64,000 nt of DNA from Paenibacillus piscarius (GTDB lineage Bacteria; Bacillota; Bacilli; Paenibacillales; Paenibacillaceae): positions 410,327 to 474,326 of the forward strand of contig NZ_JAIEUI010000002.1 in the NCBI RefSeq assembly GCF_022234545.1, written 5' to 3'. The notes under the pieces are model-generated. The model saw only the letters and a program-made list of their open reading frames with translations, was not told the origin of the DNA and did not search any database. Positions 8,596 to 18,200 of the stretch are shown one piece after another. Position 1 is the first letter of the stretch. Each line of letters starts with the position of its first letter. A program made the translations under genes and the position numbers.

Positions 8596-11403
8596 TTACG
8601 GCGTTGGCTGGCCTCTAAGGTATACAGGCTGTGACTTGTTGCCGCTGTAATCCTCCATGACCACTGTAACTACTGCTGCGGTAGAGGTGAAGCTCAGTGC
8701 AGCCTTAGTCGTGCGGCCGCGGATAATCATCGGCTTCATGCCCGCAGCACCGGAGATATAGGTGACCGGGAACGACCGGCTCTGTCCGTCTTCGTTAATG
8801 TACATATACCGCCAGTCACGGGTACTAGGCATCGGCAGGTTCAGCGTATTGCCGTTCCAGGACCAGTTCTCTGCATAAGGCTCGGACACCTTGTCGGTGA
8901 ACGTTCCGTTATAGGTTATTTTATCGGTATTTCCGGCCTGAACGGTTACTGTGTACTCATCTCCGTTGACCGGCATATTCTGGAACAGCACTGAGGCCGC
9001 ACCCTGCGGCACAGTTAACTCTCTGGATACCGGCTGCGGCGTGGTCGTCCAGTTCACCGACTTCACTGTAACCTTAATATTGCCCTGAGCGGCGGCGGGA
9101 TTGGTCCACTTCACCAGGAAGTCTCCATTCGCTGCAGACTCGGCAGTAACTTTGGACACCGCATTATTCAGGTCAAACGGCAGCGTAGCCGCATCGCCTT
9201 CCAGTCCATCGGCTCCAACAGCCGCCACCTTCAGAATACCGGATTTAGCCGGAAGCTTCTTAATATAGAAGGACTCATCATATTTCCCGCCCATGAAGAT
9301 ATCATTCACGTATACATTGTATTGCTTCACCTTGCTGTAATCGGTATCCATACTCCATTTCACGATCATCTCATCCGTGCCGGACAGGGCCTGAGCAATG
9401 GACAGACCGGCAGGAGCCGCTGGCTTGACCGCCGAGCCGTCATGAATGCGCAGCTGGCCAATGTTGATCTGGTATTTCGGAATTGCACCCGATCCGGGGG
9501 TGAACACCAGGCCGAAGGCGGCAATCTCCCGTCCGGCATATGCGCCGAGGTTCAGCTCGGCCGTGGTCCAGCCCGTTGTCTTCTTGCCGCTGTTTGCAAC
9601 AGGAACCTTCACCACTTGATTCGGGTTGTCGCGGAAGATGAGCCCTGCGCTCAGCACAGAGGCATCGTCTGCCGACGGCTTGTTGTATACGACGGACAGC
9701 TTGGAATTGGCCTTCACGGCAAGACTGCTCTTGTAGAGACGCAGGAAGTTCTCGCTGTTCAGATTCCCGCTTACCGCCAGTGAGCTGCCGCCGTCATAAC
9801 CGCCAAGCTGCTGGTAATTCATGCGCGTATTGGCGGTCTGGTCATAACCCGGACCATAATCGAAGTCCACATTCAGGCGGTTGCCTGTAGTATCCTGCCA
9901 CCATTGCCAGGTGACCGGAACATCCTGCAGGCTCATATTCGACCACTCCGCTGCACTGGATAACACTCCGTTCTTGTAATAAGCAAGGCCATGGCCTGTA
10001 TTGAAGCTGGTATAGAAGTTGGAATCCTTCACCACCGAGCGCTCGGCAATGACTGAAGCGATCCCCGGCCAGTAACGGTTATCTGCATATACGTCGGCTG
10101 CCGTGTTGGAGGAGGATACCGCTGTATTCTTCGGATTCACCTGCGGCCCTGACCACCATAGCTGCTCGCGCAGGTTCGTCATCCATTGGTATTTGTTATC
10201 CGTGCGCTTCGAGACCGGCCAGGATTGATTCATATCCTCATCCAGGCCGGCATGAACGAAGTCTGCACCTAGCGTTGCCAGGCTGGTTCGTGGAATTCCC
10301 CCGGACAGCTTGCTGCTCAGCGCTGAGCCCTGCACGCTCTTGAAGCGGTCGCGGCCGGCTTCAAGGCCTGCGAAGCTGTTCTCAAAGAGATTGTAGCTTG
10401 TCCCCTGAGCCGCATTGAAGGTATTCAGATAATTGGCAGCCGAAGTGATCTGTGAGCTGCCCATGCCGTAATCGAAGAAGAACGAATTCGAGACCGGCTT
10501 GCCCGCCGCTTTATCATAGAGCATCGAAATATTATTATTATTGAAGGTTCTGGCGAAGGTATTGGAGCCTGTGGCGGTATTCAGAGAATCATACCACTGC
10601 ACATACAGGCCACCCTCCTGAAGCACCTTCATGAAGGCAATATAATCCGGAATATCCGCCGTCGCCACATTCGGGTTCTGCTCCTCCTGATTGATGAAAT
10701 ACCCGTCGTACCCGAAATATTCAGCCATTTCAATCATTTTCTCAGCCACCGGGAACTTCCCGTTCGCGTCCTTCACGATCATCTGCTTATACGTCTGCTG
10801 CCCGCGGTCATTGTTCGAGAAGAACACCCCGGCCAGCGACAGCACCCCGTTCTTGTGCGCGGCATCCGTATAGGTAGGATTAGGAATGTTCAGCATCCCG
10901 AACTCGAACCATTTCTGCTGCCAGTCGGACTGGGCCAGATCGTCGTAGTATTCCGGCGGTGTATACGCTGTTGCTGTTCCATGCCAGTAGGAATAATAGT
11001 CAATGTACTGCCAGAAGTTGAAGTGGTATTGCGCGAACTTGTTGGTGTACGGGGCATTCTCAATAAAAGCATTGCCGTAATCGCCCGCCACATTCATCAT
11101 CTGCACCGCCGGGTTCAGCGCCGGATTGGCCTGGGTCTGCTGGAAAGGGGCAATCCGCTGCTGCAGCGGAACCCGGGAGCGCAGCAGCGCCGCGTCCTGA
11201 TCTCGCTCTGGACTCCAGTCTGCAATGTGCTGGCTGGTATAGCCGTGTACACTTGGCTGATTGGCCCCGTGTGCGCTTTCGCCCTTGAACGGCCAGGTGT
11301 CTCCGGCCATCGCCGTCTGCGGCAGCAGGGTCACCAGCAGTGCTGCGCCTAATACCGCTGAAGTCAGCTTACGAATTCTGTTTGTCCTGGATGTATCTAC
11401 CAT
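8596..11403 (-). CDS. Secreted endo-beta-N-acetylglucosaminidase, GH85
   Basis: 935 residues. The signal peptide ends near TAMA (about residue 33). The catalytic domain has the GH85 landmark YFGYDGYFINQEEQ, in which Asn238 and Glu240 form the N-x-E pair for substrate-assisted cleavage of the chitobiose core of N-glycans. Other GH85-like stretches are QYHFNFWQYIDYYSYWHG, FFDYGMG and FVHAGLDEDMNQSWP. Beta-sandwich regions follow (about residues 520-640 and 640-935), the latter with fibronectin-like segments. There is no SLH or LPXTG anchor, so it is probably released. It is the first gene of the likely cluster leading to YesMN, the importer and GH3. Confidence 0.93.
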   Translation of the reverse strand: MVDTSRTNRIRKLTSAVLGAALLVTLLPQTAMAGDTWPFKGESAHGANQPSVHGYTSQHIADWSPERDQDAALLRSRVPLQQRIAPFQQTQANPALNPAVQMMNVAGDYGNAFIENAPYTNKFAQYHFNFWQYIDYYSYWHGTATAYTPPEYYDDLAQSDWQQKWFEFGMLNIPNPTYTDAAHKNGVLSLAGVFFSNNDRGQQTYKQMIVKDANGKFPVAEKMIEMAEYFGYDGYFINQEEQNPNVATADIPDYIAFMKVLQEGGLYVQWYDSLNTATGSNTFARTFNNNNISMLYDKAAGKPVSNSFFFDYGMGSSQITSAANYLNTFNAAQGTSYNLFENSFAGLEAGRDRFKSVQGSALSSKLSGGIPRTSLATLGADFVHAGLDEDMNQSWPVSKRTDNKYQWMTNLREQLWWSGPQVNPKNTAVSSSNTAADVYADNRYWPGIASVIAERSVVKDSNFYTSFNTGHGLAYYKNGVLSSAAEWSNMSLQDVPVTWQWWQDTTGNRLNVDFDYGPGYDQTANTRMNYQQLGGYDGGSSLAVSGNLNSENFLRLYKSSLAVKANSKLSVVYNKPSADDASVLSAGLIFRDNPNQVVKVPVANSGKKTTGWTTAELNLGAYAGREIAAFGLVFTPGSGAIPKYQINIGQLRIHDGSAVKPAAPAGLSIAQALSGTDEMIVKWSMDTDYSKVKQYNVYVNDIFMGGKYDESFYIKKLPAKSGILKVAAVGADGLEGDAATLPFDLNNAVSKVTAESAANGDFLVKWTNPAAAQGNIKVTVKSVNWTTTPQPVSRELTVPQGAASVLFQNMPVNGDEYTVTVQAGNTDKITYNGTFTDKVSEPYAENWSWNGNTLNLPMPSTRDWRYMYINEDGQSRSFPVTYISGAAGMKPMIIRGRTTKAALSFTSTAAVVTVVMEDYSGNKSQPVYLRGQPTP

Positions 11404-11526
11404 GATTCACTCTCCTCATTCTTTGGATTAATGAGAACGCATTCATAACAACTGGCTGAATCTTCCTTCTGGGTGATAGTTATCAACGTTACTATATAGC
11501 AGCTCGTGTGGAGACTACTAGAAGCT

Positions 11527-11555
11527 AAATTAAAGATTTGCTGGTCAAATTAAAG
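11527..11555. promoter_or_regulatory. Direct repeat upstream of the GH85 gene
   Basis: AAATTAAAG occurs twice, starting at 11527 and 11547 (20-bp spacing), about 125-150 bp before the GH85 start. AraC-type regulators bind such direct repeats, so it is a candidate YesN-type target. The assignment is inference. Confidence 0.35.
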
Positions 11556-11620
11556 GAAAAGTATGTTGTTGCAGGTCCGGAAGTGTAGTGGGCGTCTGCG
11601 TAATGGGAGATGAGGGGTGG

Positions 11621-11748
11621 CTCTGCTGGCTGGTTGCTCTATTGGTGGACAACTCTATTGGTGGATGACTCTATTGGTTGCTAACTCTGTTGGCTACTTA
11701 CTCTATTAGTGGCTGGCTGTGCTGACTAGTTACTCTGCTGATTACTAC
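11621..11748. repeat. 16-bp degenerate tandem repeat, 8 units
   Basis: Eight consecutive 16-bp units, mostly beginning CTCTRYTGG, for example CTCTATTGGTGGACAA and CTCTATTGGTGGATGA. The phase is kept exactly over 128 bp despite substitutions. Two copies of CTATGCCTCTTCCTC follow at about 11749 and 11786. It is noncoding. Confidence 0.85.
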
Positions 11749-11848
11749 CTATGCCTCTTCCTCATACTGTCTGCTGATTGCTACCCTATGCCTCTTCCTC
11801 TGCTGCTCTGCTCCACCTACTACCCTCCAACCGCAGGTCTTGCGGAAA

Positions 11849-12030
11849 ACAAGTGGACAAACGTATCTTAATTTTCCGTTTTCGGACAGATTTCAGGAAA
11901 CAAGTGGAAAAATAACAACTAAAATTGGCACTTTCGCTGTTTGGGGAGCATTAGCAGGAATTAAGTGCCATTTTTCCAACTAATGATCTGAAACGCCCCA
12001 TTCCTCAAGCAGCAAGTGGAGAAAATCCAA
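11849..12030. repeat. Tandem array with 51-bp period, CAAGTGG family
   Basis: AAGTG landmarks start at 11851, 11902, 11963 and 12014, giving steps of 51, 61 and 51 bp. Units share CAAGTGGA followed by A-rich sequence; the first carries TCCG-TTTT-CGGA. Units are diverged but the phase is clear. Confidence 0.65.
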
Positions 12031-12095
12031 CTGTATCCCTTATCGCCGGACCCGACTAACATCTCTTCACGCCTTAAGCCCCCGCGCTCGTTCAA

Positions 12096-12321
12096 TGTAA
12101 TCGGTTTTTCGACTACATCCGGCTCATCCCCCCGCTCCAGCTCATTGTAATCGGTTTTTCGACTACATTCGGCCCACGCACCCCGCTACTGAGCGATGTA
12201 ATCGGTTTTCCGATTACATCTCGCCACACTCCCCTCACACCTGCACATTGTAATCGGTTTTTCGATTACATCCGCCTCATACTCCCCGCACCTGCTCAAT
12301 GTAATCGATTTTCCGATTACA
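12096..12321. repeat. Palindromic tandem array, five units of about 51 bp
   Basis: Five copies of TGTAATCG-N6-CGATTACA begin at 12096, 12146, 12197, 12249 and 12300. Spacers of 28-30 bp are C-rich and related to each other. Units 1 and 2 have CGACTACA on the right arm. A solo copy with part of its spacer lies at 37789. The array lies downstream of the GH43 terminator. Confidence 0.9.
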
Positions 12322-12347
12322 TCTGCCCTCCTCACCCTTGCCACGCC

Positions 12348-12374
12348 AAAAAAGCAGCCCCGTCAGGAGCTGCC
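12348..12374 (-). terminator. Rho-independent terminator of the GH43 pair
   Basis: In the minus direction GCAGCTCC-TGAC-GGGGCTGC is followed by TTTTTT, 55 bp after the GH43 stop codon. Confidence 0.88.
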
Positions 12375-12428
12375 TCATGTTAAGCCTCATCTATTATCCC
12401 TATCTACTCTGCTAATCTATCCGCCAGC

Positions 12429-13424
12429 TTACTCCGCATCCGGATAAGGATTGATCTTCTGGATCGTGCCGTCTTCGTTGTATTTCAGTTCGCAATACTT
12501 CACGCAGCGCTTGTGGTTGACGCCTTCGGACAAGGAGCTGTCGTGGTAGAACAGATACCACTTGTCTTCAACCTGTACGATCGAGTGGTGAGTCGTCCAG
12601 CCGATGACCGGTGACAGGATCTCGCCCTTGAACGTGAACGGTCCCATCGGGTTCTTGCCGACTGCATACACAAGCTTATGCGTGGTTCCTGTCGAGTAGG
12701 ACAGGTAGTAATCGCCGTTATATTTATGCATCCACGGGCCTTCAAAATATCTGCGTTCCTCGTCCCCGGCCAGAATCGGGTTGCCGTCTTCATCGACAAT
12801 CGAGATCTCGGCAGGCTTGCCCTGGAAGGACAGCATGTCGTCGCTAAGCAGTGCGACTTGCGGTCCAAGCGCCGGCTGGTCAGGAGCCGGTCCTTCGGCG
12901 TCCGCTACGAAGCTGCCGGTCTGCCATTTCTCCAGCTGGCCGCCCCAGAGTCCGCCGAAGTAGATATACGCCTGGTTGTCGTCATCCACCAGTACGGCCG
13001 GGTCGATACTGAAGCTGCCTTCCATATAGTTCGGCTGCGGCGTGAACGGGCCTGCCGGAGACTCCGAGGTAGCCACTCCCAGGCGGAAGATGCCGTCATG
13101 GTCGCGGGCCGGGAAGAACAGATAGTAGGTGTTATTCTTATAAGCGGCGTCCGGTGCCCAGAGCTGCTTGGAGGCCCAAGGAATATCTCTCAGATGCAGC
13201 GCTTCACCATGATCAACTACCGGGGAATCGAAGCTGTCCATCGAGAGGACATGATAGTCTTCCATCTTGTACTGGTCGCCGTTATCATTGCTGGGTTCAT
13301 CATGGTCTAGATCGTGGGAAGGATAGATATAGATTTTGCCTTCATAGACATGAGCGGACGGGTCCGCAGTATAGATGTGAGTTACGATCGGTTGATGAGG
13401 CTTAGGTGGGTGTTGCTGGTTCAT
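12429..13424 (-). CDS. Glycoside hydrolase family 43 (arabinosidase/xylosidase type), single domain
   Basis: 331 residues with no signal peptide, so cytoplasmic. GH43 five-blade propeller landmarks are TADPSAHVYEG with catalytic base Asp21, SIDPAVLVDDD with the modulating Asp, and RYFEGPWMHKYNG with the catalytic acid Glu228. The start ATG (AAAGGAGATGCCTT upstream) overlaps the stop of the upstream GH43 gene by 4 bp, so the two are translationally coupled. It probably removes xylose or arabinose residues from imported hemicellulose fragments; the exact specificity is not readable. Confidence 0.93.
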   Translation of the reverse strand: MNQQHPPKPHQPIVTHIYTADPSAHVYEGKIYIYPSHDLDHDEPSNDNGDQYKMEDYHVLSMDSFDSPVVDHGEALHLRDIPWASKQLWAPDAAYKNNTYYLFFPARDHDGIFRLGVATSESPAGPFTPQPNYMEGSFSIDPAVLVDDDNQAYIYFGGLWGGQLEKWQTGSFVADAEGPAPDQPALGPQVALLSDDMLSFQGKPAEISIVDEDGNPILAGDEERRYFEGPWMHKYNGDYYLSYSTGTTHKLVYAVGKNPMGPFTFKGEILSPVIGWTTHHSIVQVEDKWYLFYHDSSLSEGVNHKRCVKYCELKYNEDGTIQKINPYPDAE

Positions 13425-14941
13425 AAGGCATCTCCTTTGGTATTGGAATAATAGAATCCTTCATAATAAGCAGGGCTGGCGTTCTCTGTGCCGTTACCCG
13501 AGGCGTGCAGCCCGAGGCAGACGCCGGTGAAGCCGCCGTTGACCTCCGGGGACAGGACGGATACATGAACCGTCTCCGGGACTTCTTGCCAGGACACCCC
13601 ATCTGCCGAGTAGGAGCAGTGGTAATGATGGCCATCGCAGCGGAGGCGAAGCTGAACGGGGCCTTGACCGTCCACCTCATACTGGTGAACTTGCCGGTCT
13701 TCCCCGTTCTTAACGGCAAGCTCCATCACCCGGCGGCCGTCACGGCAGGCCAGTCCCCAGAAGAGATAGCCACGGTTGTTCAGTCGCGCAGCCAGCCCCG
13801 CATGCTCGCCTTCGGTCATCGGCATGAAGTCAAGGCTGACGCCTGTCTCCATCCGGTGATGCTGCTGGCGGAGGCACGCGAACACGGCGGGCGCTTCATC
13901 GTCCAGCGTGTAGGCATTCCCGTGCACGGTGAGGCTTCCCTCGCGCTCCGTCCAGGAATAGCGCTGCGCCTCATAGGCGCGGAGAAATGCCCATTCCAGC
14001 CCGAAGCCGTTCTCCGGCGTAAGGCGCACCACCTGGCTGTCCAGGCTGGACTCCTCAGCAGCAATGACGGTGCCTTCATTGTTATCAATCATCGGCCAGC
14101 CGTCCTCCGTCCAGGTGACCGGAGCCAGGAAGGTCTCCCGGCCCAGCGGGGAATAACGGCCTTCTACCGGGCGCATGGCCAGGAATACCGCCCACCACTG
14201 TCCGGACGTATCCTCCACCAGATCGGCATGTCCAAGGCACTGGACCGGGTGGTCCTTCAGTCCCCGGTGGGTCAGGATCGGCTCCGGCTTGTCCTCAAAG
14301 GGGCCGTATGGGCTGCTGCCGCGGGCAATAATCTCGCGGTGATCGCCGGCTGTGCCGCCGGAGGCGGTCATCAGGTAGTAGACACCCTTGATCTTGTACA
14401 GATGAGGGCCTTCAACCCACGGGCCGTCATCCCCGCTCCAGATGTTGACCGGATCCGTCAGCACTTCGCCTGACACCGGATCAATCTCATATTGAATAAT
14501 ATGCGATTCATAGCCTGCACCGTTCTGCACTGTGACATAGGCGCGTCCGTCATCGTCAAAGAACAGAGAAGGGTCAATCCCACCGTGGGGCAGCAGAACC
14601 GGATCACTCCAGGGCCCTTCCGGCTTGTCGGCGGTGACGAAGAAGTTGCCGATTCCCCGCACATCGGTTGTAATCATGTAGAAGCGCCCGTCATGATAAC
14701 GGATCGTCGCCGCGTAGATACCCGACGAGCTCTTCGTCGTCCGCAGATCCAGCTGGGACGGCCGGTTCAGCACATGCCCGAGCGAAGTCCAGTGGATCAG
14801 ATCCTTACTGTGGAAGATCGGCACGCCCGGGAAATATTCAAATGAGCTGTTAATGAGATAGAAATCTTCACCAACCCGGACGACGCTGGGGTCAGGATAA
14901 TATCCGGCGATTACGGGATTACGGTAATTCATGGAATGCAT
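13421..14941 (-). CDS. Glycoside hydrolase family 43 beta-xylosidase with C-terminal beta-sandwich domain
   Basis: 506 residues without signal peptide. The N-terminal propeller shows NPVIAGYYPDPSVVRVGEDFYL (base Asp17), GGIDPSLFFDDDGRAYV and WVEGPHLYK (acid Glu). After about residue 310 comes the concanavalin-like C-terminal domain common in XynB-type beta-xylosidases, with RLNNRGYLFWG. The ATG is preceded by GAGGGAGGGTACG. It is the first gene of the GH43 pair. A 43-bp candidate AraC-type operator and a cre-like site lie upstream. Confidence 0.93.
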   Translation of the reverse strand: MHSMNYRNPVIAGYYPDPSVVRVGEDFYLINSSFEYFPGVPIFHSKDLIHWTSLGHVLNRPSQLDLRTTKSSSGIYAATIRYHDGRFYMITTDVRGIGNFFVTADKPEGPWSDPVLLPHGGIDPSLFFDDDGRAYVTVQNGAGYESHIIQYEIDPVSGEVLTDPVNIWSGDDGPWVEGPHLYKIKGVYYLMTASGGTAGDHREIIARGSSPYGPFEDKPEPILTHRGLKDHPVQCLGHADLVEDTSGQWWAVFLAMRPVEGRYSPLGRETFLAPVTWTEDGWPMIDNNEGTVIAAEESSLDSQVVRLTPENGFGLEWAFLRAYEAQRYSWTEREGSLTVHGNAYTLDDEAPAVFACLRQQHHRMETGVSLDFMPMTEGEHAGLAARLNNRGYLFWGLACRDGRRVMELAVKNGEDRQVHQYEVDGQGPVQLRLRCDGHHYHCSYSADGVSWQEVPETVHVSVLSPEVNGGFTGVCLGLHASGNGTENASPAYYEGFYYSNTKGDAL

Positions 14942-14963
14942 CGTACCCTCCCTCTGAAATCAA

Positions 14964-14977
14964 AGCAAGCGTTTACA
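14964..14977. promoter_or_regulatory. cre/LacI-type operator candidate upstream of the GH43 pair
   Basis: AGCAAGCGTTTACA (minus strand TGTAAACGCTTGCT) matches cre at 12 of 14 positions. It sits 23 bp before the GH43 start codon, a position that would overlap the promoter or leader. It could serve CcpA or another LacI-family repressor. Confidence 0.4.
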
Positions 14978-15098
14978 ATCACTAGTGTTATTGTACAGGC
15001 CCCGATGGGTCTTTCCTATGCGCATACTAAAGATCTTCCCCCGAAAAAATGTACAATTCCCGCATACATCCGATTGTACTGGAAATAAGCACCGTTTG

Positions 15099-15141
15099 CT
15101 CGCCATTTTGCTAACGCGGGTGGACATTTTTTGCTGAGTTT
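15099..15141. promoter_or_regulatory. 43-bp shared regulatory site, copy 1 (GH43 side)
   Basis: Begins CTCGCCATTTTGCT and ends CATTTTTTGCTGAGTTT. It matches 29654-29696 at 34 of 43 positions, with no shift in length. On the gene strand two AAAATG half-sites are 21 bp apart, the spacing of AraC-family direct-repeat operators. It lies about 160 bp upstream of the beta-xylosidase gene. Confidence 0.6.
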
Positions 15142-15183
15142 GATCACAGGCCGCAAACTTTGAAACAGAGCTTCTCTGCACAG

Positions 15184-15226
15184 CAAAAAGCCGCCCTCAG
15201 CCATGAGTCTGGCTTGAAGGACGGCT
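15184..15226 (-). terminator. Terminator of the SLH protein gene
   Basis: In the minus direction AGCCGTCCTTCAAGCCA pairs imperfectly with TGGCTGAGGGCGGCT and is followed by TTTTTGCTG, about 40 bp after the stop codon. Confidence 0.85.
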
Positions 15227-15264
15227 CTGGTCTTGCTTATCAATTCCTTACGTGATGCTTGTAC

Positions 15265-18200
15265 TTAAGGATTAATCAAATTCGATTGAATCAGCAATCT
15301 GCGGATCGCCGCTGATGCTTCGGCACGGGTAATATTCTCGTTCGGCGCAAGACGCTGCTCGTCTCTGCCCTGAATAATGCCGGCCGACAGATTCAGCTTC
15401 ACATTAGCAACCGCCCAGCCCGCTACCGATGCGGAATCGGCAAAGGACTTCAGCAGCTGCTGAACCTGCTCTTCGCTGCGCGAAGATTTCAGCTCTGTGA
15501 TGCTCATCGCTCTGCTGACAATCGCCATCGCTTCCTGTCTGGAGATGTTGTTGCCTGGTCTGAAGGTTCCGTCCGGATACCCGGTGATCAGGGCATTCTC
15601 TAGTGCGACCTGAAGCTCAAGCGCGTACCATCCGCCTGCGGTAACATCGCTGAATGAAACCGGCTGCTCCCCATGCGTAACAATACCAAGCGCTCTGGCC
15701 AGCATCGCTGTGAATTCTGCCCGTGTGATTGCCCGCTGCGGTTCAAAGACATCTGCCTTCGTTCCGCTGACTACCAGTCTTGAGCCCATATCATTCACAT
15801 GCGGCTTGCTCCAGTGCTTCGCCACATCCGCGAATTCGAGCGGATTCCAGATCAGACCGAAATCGCCGCTTTCAAGGCTGTTGATCGTAGCGTAGTAACG
15901 TCCATCTGTGATGGTTACATAAGTTGGCTGATGATAGATTTTACCATCCCGGTATAGTACGCCAGTGGTAATCTTCATGTCTTGCGGTACTTGAATCGTA
16001 TATTTCGCCCAGCCGTGGCTGGCTACCTGTACGGTCTGACCTTGATACTTCGCCTTAACGGAGAGGTTCACCAGCATATTGCCAGGCTGCACCTTCTGCT
16101 TCGCAGCTGCAAGCTTGAAGCCCTCCAGGCTGTCAGAAGCGGAGGCTGACAGTTCAGCACTGATGACAATGCCATCCAGCATGTCATTCTGGAGTCCAAG
16201 CTGCTTGCTAACCGCTGCCAGATCGATCCCAGCGGCATCCAATCTGACTGTTCCGAGGCCAGACTCTACTACAATCTCGCCGCCTTTGTTCTGCAATTCC
16301 TTCACTTGCTCTGCAGTCAGTTCAACAGTAGTCTTAGGAACCGTCTCACCTTTGACGGAAGGAGCAGATGATGGTGCTGCTGTTGGTGCGGGTTCGGCTG
16401 GTTTCACCGGCTCCGCTGCCTTGTCTGTAATCCGTACAATCTGGAAGGTGCTGAATTTGTTAATCTGAATCTCCAGCGCCACAGGCTCGCCGCCGGAATT
16501 ATACACAATCTCTGGAGTGTACACAGCAATCTCTCCGTCGCTATGCTCAACATATACTCTTAAGCTGTTCAGGAAGGCATCGCGCACTCCGGAGCTTTGC
16601 AGCGGAATCTGCTCCGCGAACTCGGACAACGGCAGCTGAATCTTGGTATTGATCTTGCTGTAGTTCGTCTCAATTTCACGCGGTGAACCAAGATTCTGAA
16701 GTGTCTTGTCACTGGCCAGTGACAGCTTGGAAGTCCCATTAAGGATTGCATTGCTCTGGACATTCGCCTTCGCCTGCAGATTCTTCACGGGTACGATCCG
16801 GAAGTACAGGTCTGTAGCGCTCGTATCCAGCTGTGCCAGGCTGGCTGCATCCAGATGGATTGAGCCAAGTGCTGTTACGATATCCAGTGAAGCCTTGCGT
16901 CCGGCAAGAATCGAAACGGCTGTTGAAGGAATCTCCACGGCAATCTCATCTGCAAGTGCAGCCGGATCATCCACATGTGTAATAGTTACACTGCGGTTGG
17001 CTGCATCCGGATCATTCGGATTCACGCCTTCCACAAGGTTGTATACTTCGCTCTCATCAATCACAATGGTATCAATCTTCGTACCATTTGACAGGTTCGT
17101 TCTAAGGATCGTTACGCCCTGCTCCAGCGGCTTGCCGTCATTCGGAGTAGACAGTCCGGCTTGTCTGGATGTTGCCTCGCGGACAGCCCCTTCCTTAACC
17201 ACGCCTTTCGCCTTAACAATCAGCAGGTATTGCTTGACCGCACTCTTACCATTCCGGGTGAAGGTTGCGGTAAGAAGGACATTCGTATCCTGGGACGGAA
17301 GAGTAACATTCCCCTTGGCCTGTTCCGCATCCTGCTGGATGGCAATTACTGAAGACACACTTGAGGTCCAGGTAATCTTCGTGTCATATTTACCGGTCTG
17401 CAGCAATAAGAAGGCTTCGGTTACACTCTCCCAGGTATCTCCTTCAGCAAAGGTTGCAGCCGCATTAATTCCTGTAGTTCTGGCTGCTTCCTCAGCCGCT
17501 TCCTGGTCACTGAGCTTTTTGACAACAATCGTAAAGGTCTTGACCAGTGTCTCGCCCGGACGGTCCGGGTCTGCCAGCTGGACCGTAAGCTCTACCGTCA
17601 CATCCTCTTCATCGGGTCCGGGTCTCTTAATCCGGCCAGTATTCGTGAGAACATCCGGTTTACTCGAAGTCCAGGTCAGGACTGAGCCGGTCTCACCTGT
17701 CTTCGGCAAGAATAGATTACGGGTTACAGACTCCTCTGAATCACCAGGTGCGTACCCGATCTTGACACTGACTTCATCCTGAGGAAGGTCAACTGTGGCC
17801 GTTCCTTTGACAGTAATGTAGAAATCCTGCTCCCGGAAGAAGCCTTCCTTCGCCACACGTGCCGTCAGCCGGACTACTGTATCCTTCAGCGGACGCTGCA
17901 CTTCGCCGGTGCTGCTGACAATATCGCTGCGGTGGCTGGTCCATACGACCTCAGTGTCGTAATAGCCCTTCGAAATCAGCTCAACGTCTTGCGTAACGCT
18001 CTTGGCTGTATCCTGTCCCTGATATCCGATTCTCAGCAGCTTCATAGCTTCATCAAGCTGATCACCGATACTTTCCTGCTGTGCTTTAACGGTCACTACA
18101 AATTCTTTCTGATAGGACACACCGCCTTTGGTCACTGTGGCGGTCAGAGTAACCTTCTGGTCTCCATCACCATGAGCAGGGCGCTTCACGCTTCCATCCG

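Larger units (their letters stand above)
11404..12428. other. Gene-free repeat-rich block, 1.0 kb
   Basis: No credible coding frame on either strand. It holds the GH85 upstream region (11404-11560), a 16-bp x 8 tandem repeat, a four-unit array (11849-12030), a five-unit palindromic array (12096-12321) and the GH43 terminator. The concentration of different tandem arrays in one gap is unusual. Confidence 0.8.

Noticed and set aside
12096..12321. Possible CRISPR array
   Set aside because: No cas genes in the window, spacers resemble each other, and a solo unit carries the same spacer; better explained as a 51-bp repeat family.
13505..14473. 322-codon plus-strand frame
   Set aside because: Antisense to the GH43 beta-xylosidase gene with intact motifs; no independent support.
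14960..15243. Two short minus-strand frames in the GH43/SLH gap
   Set aside because: They cover the 43-bp operator and terminator, lack ribosome binding sites, and show no recognisable protein pattern.
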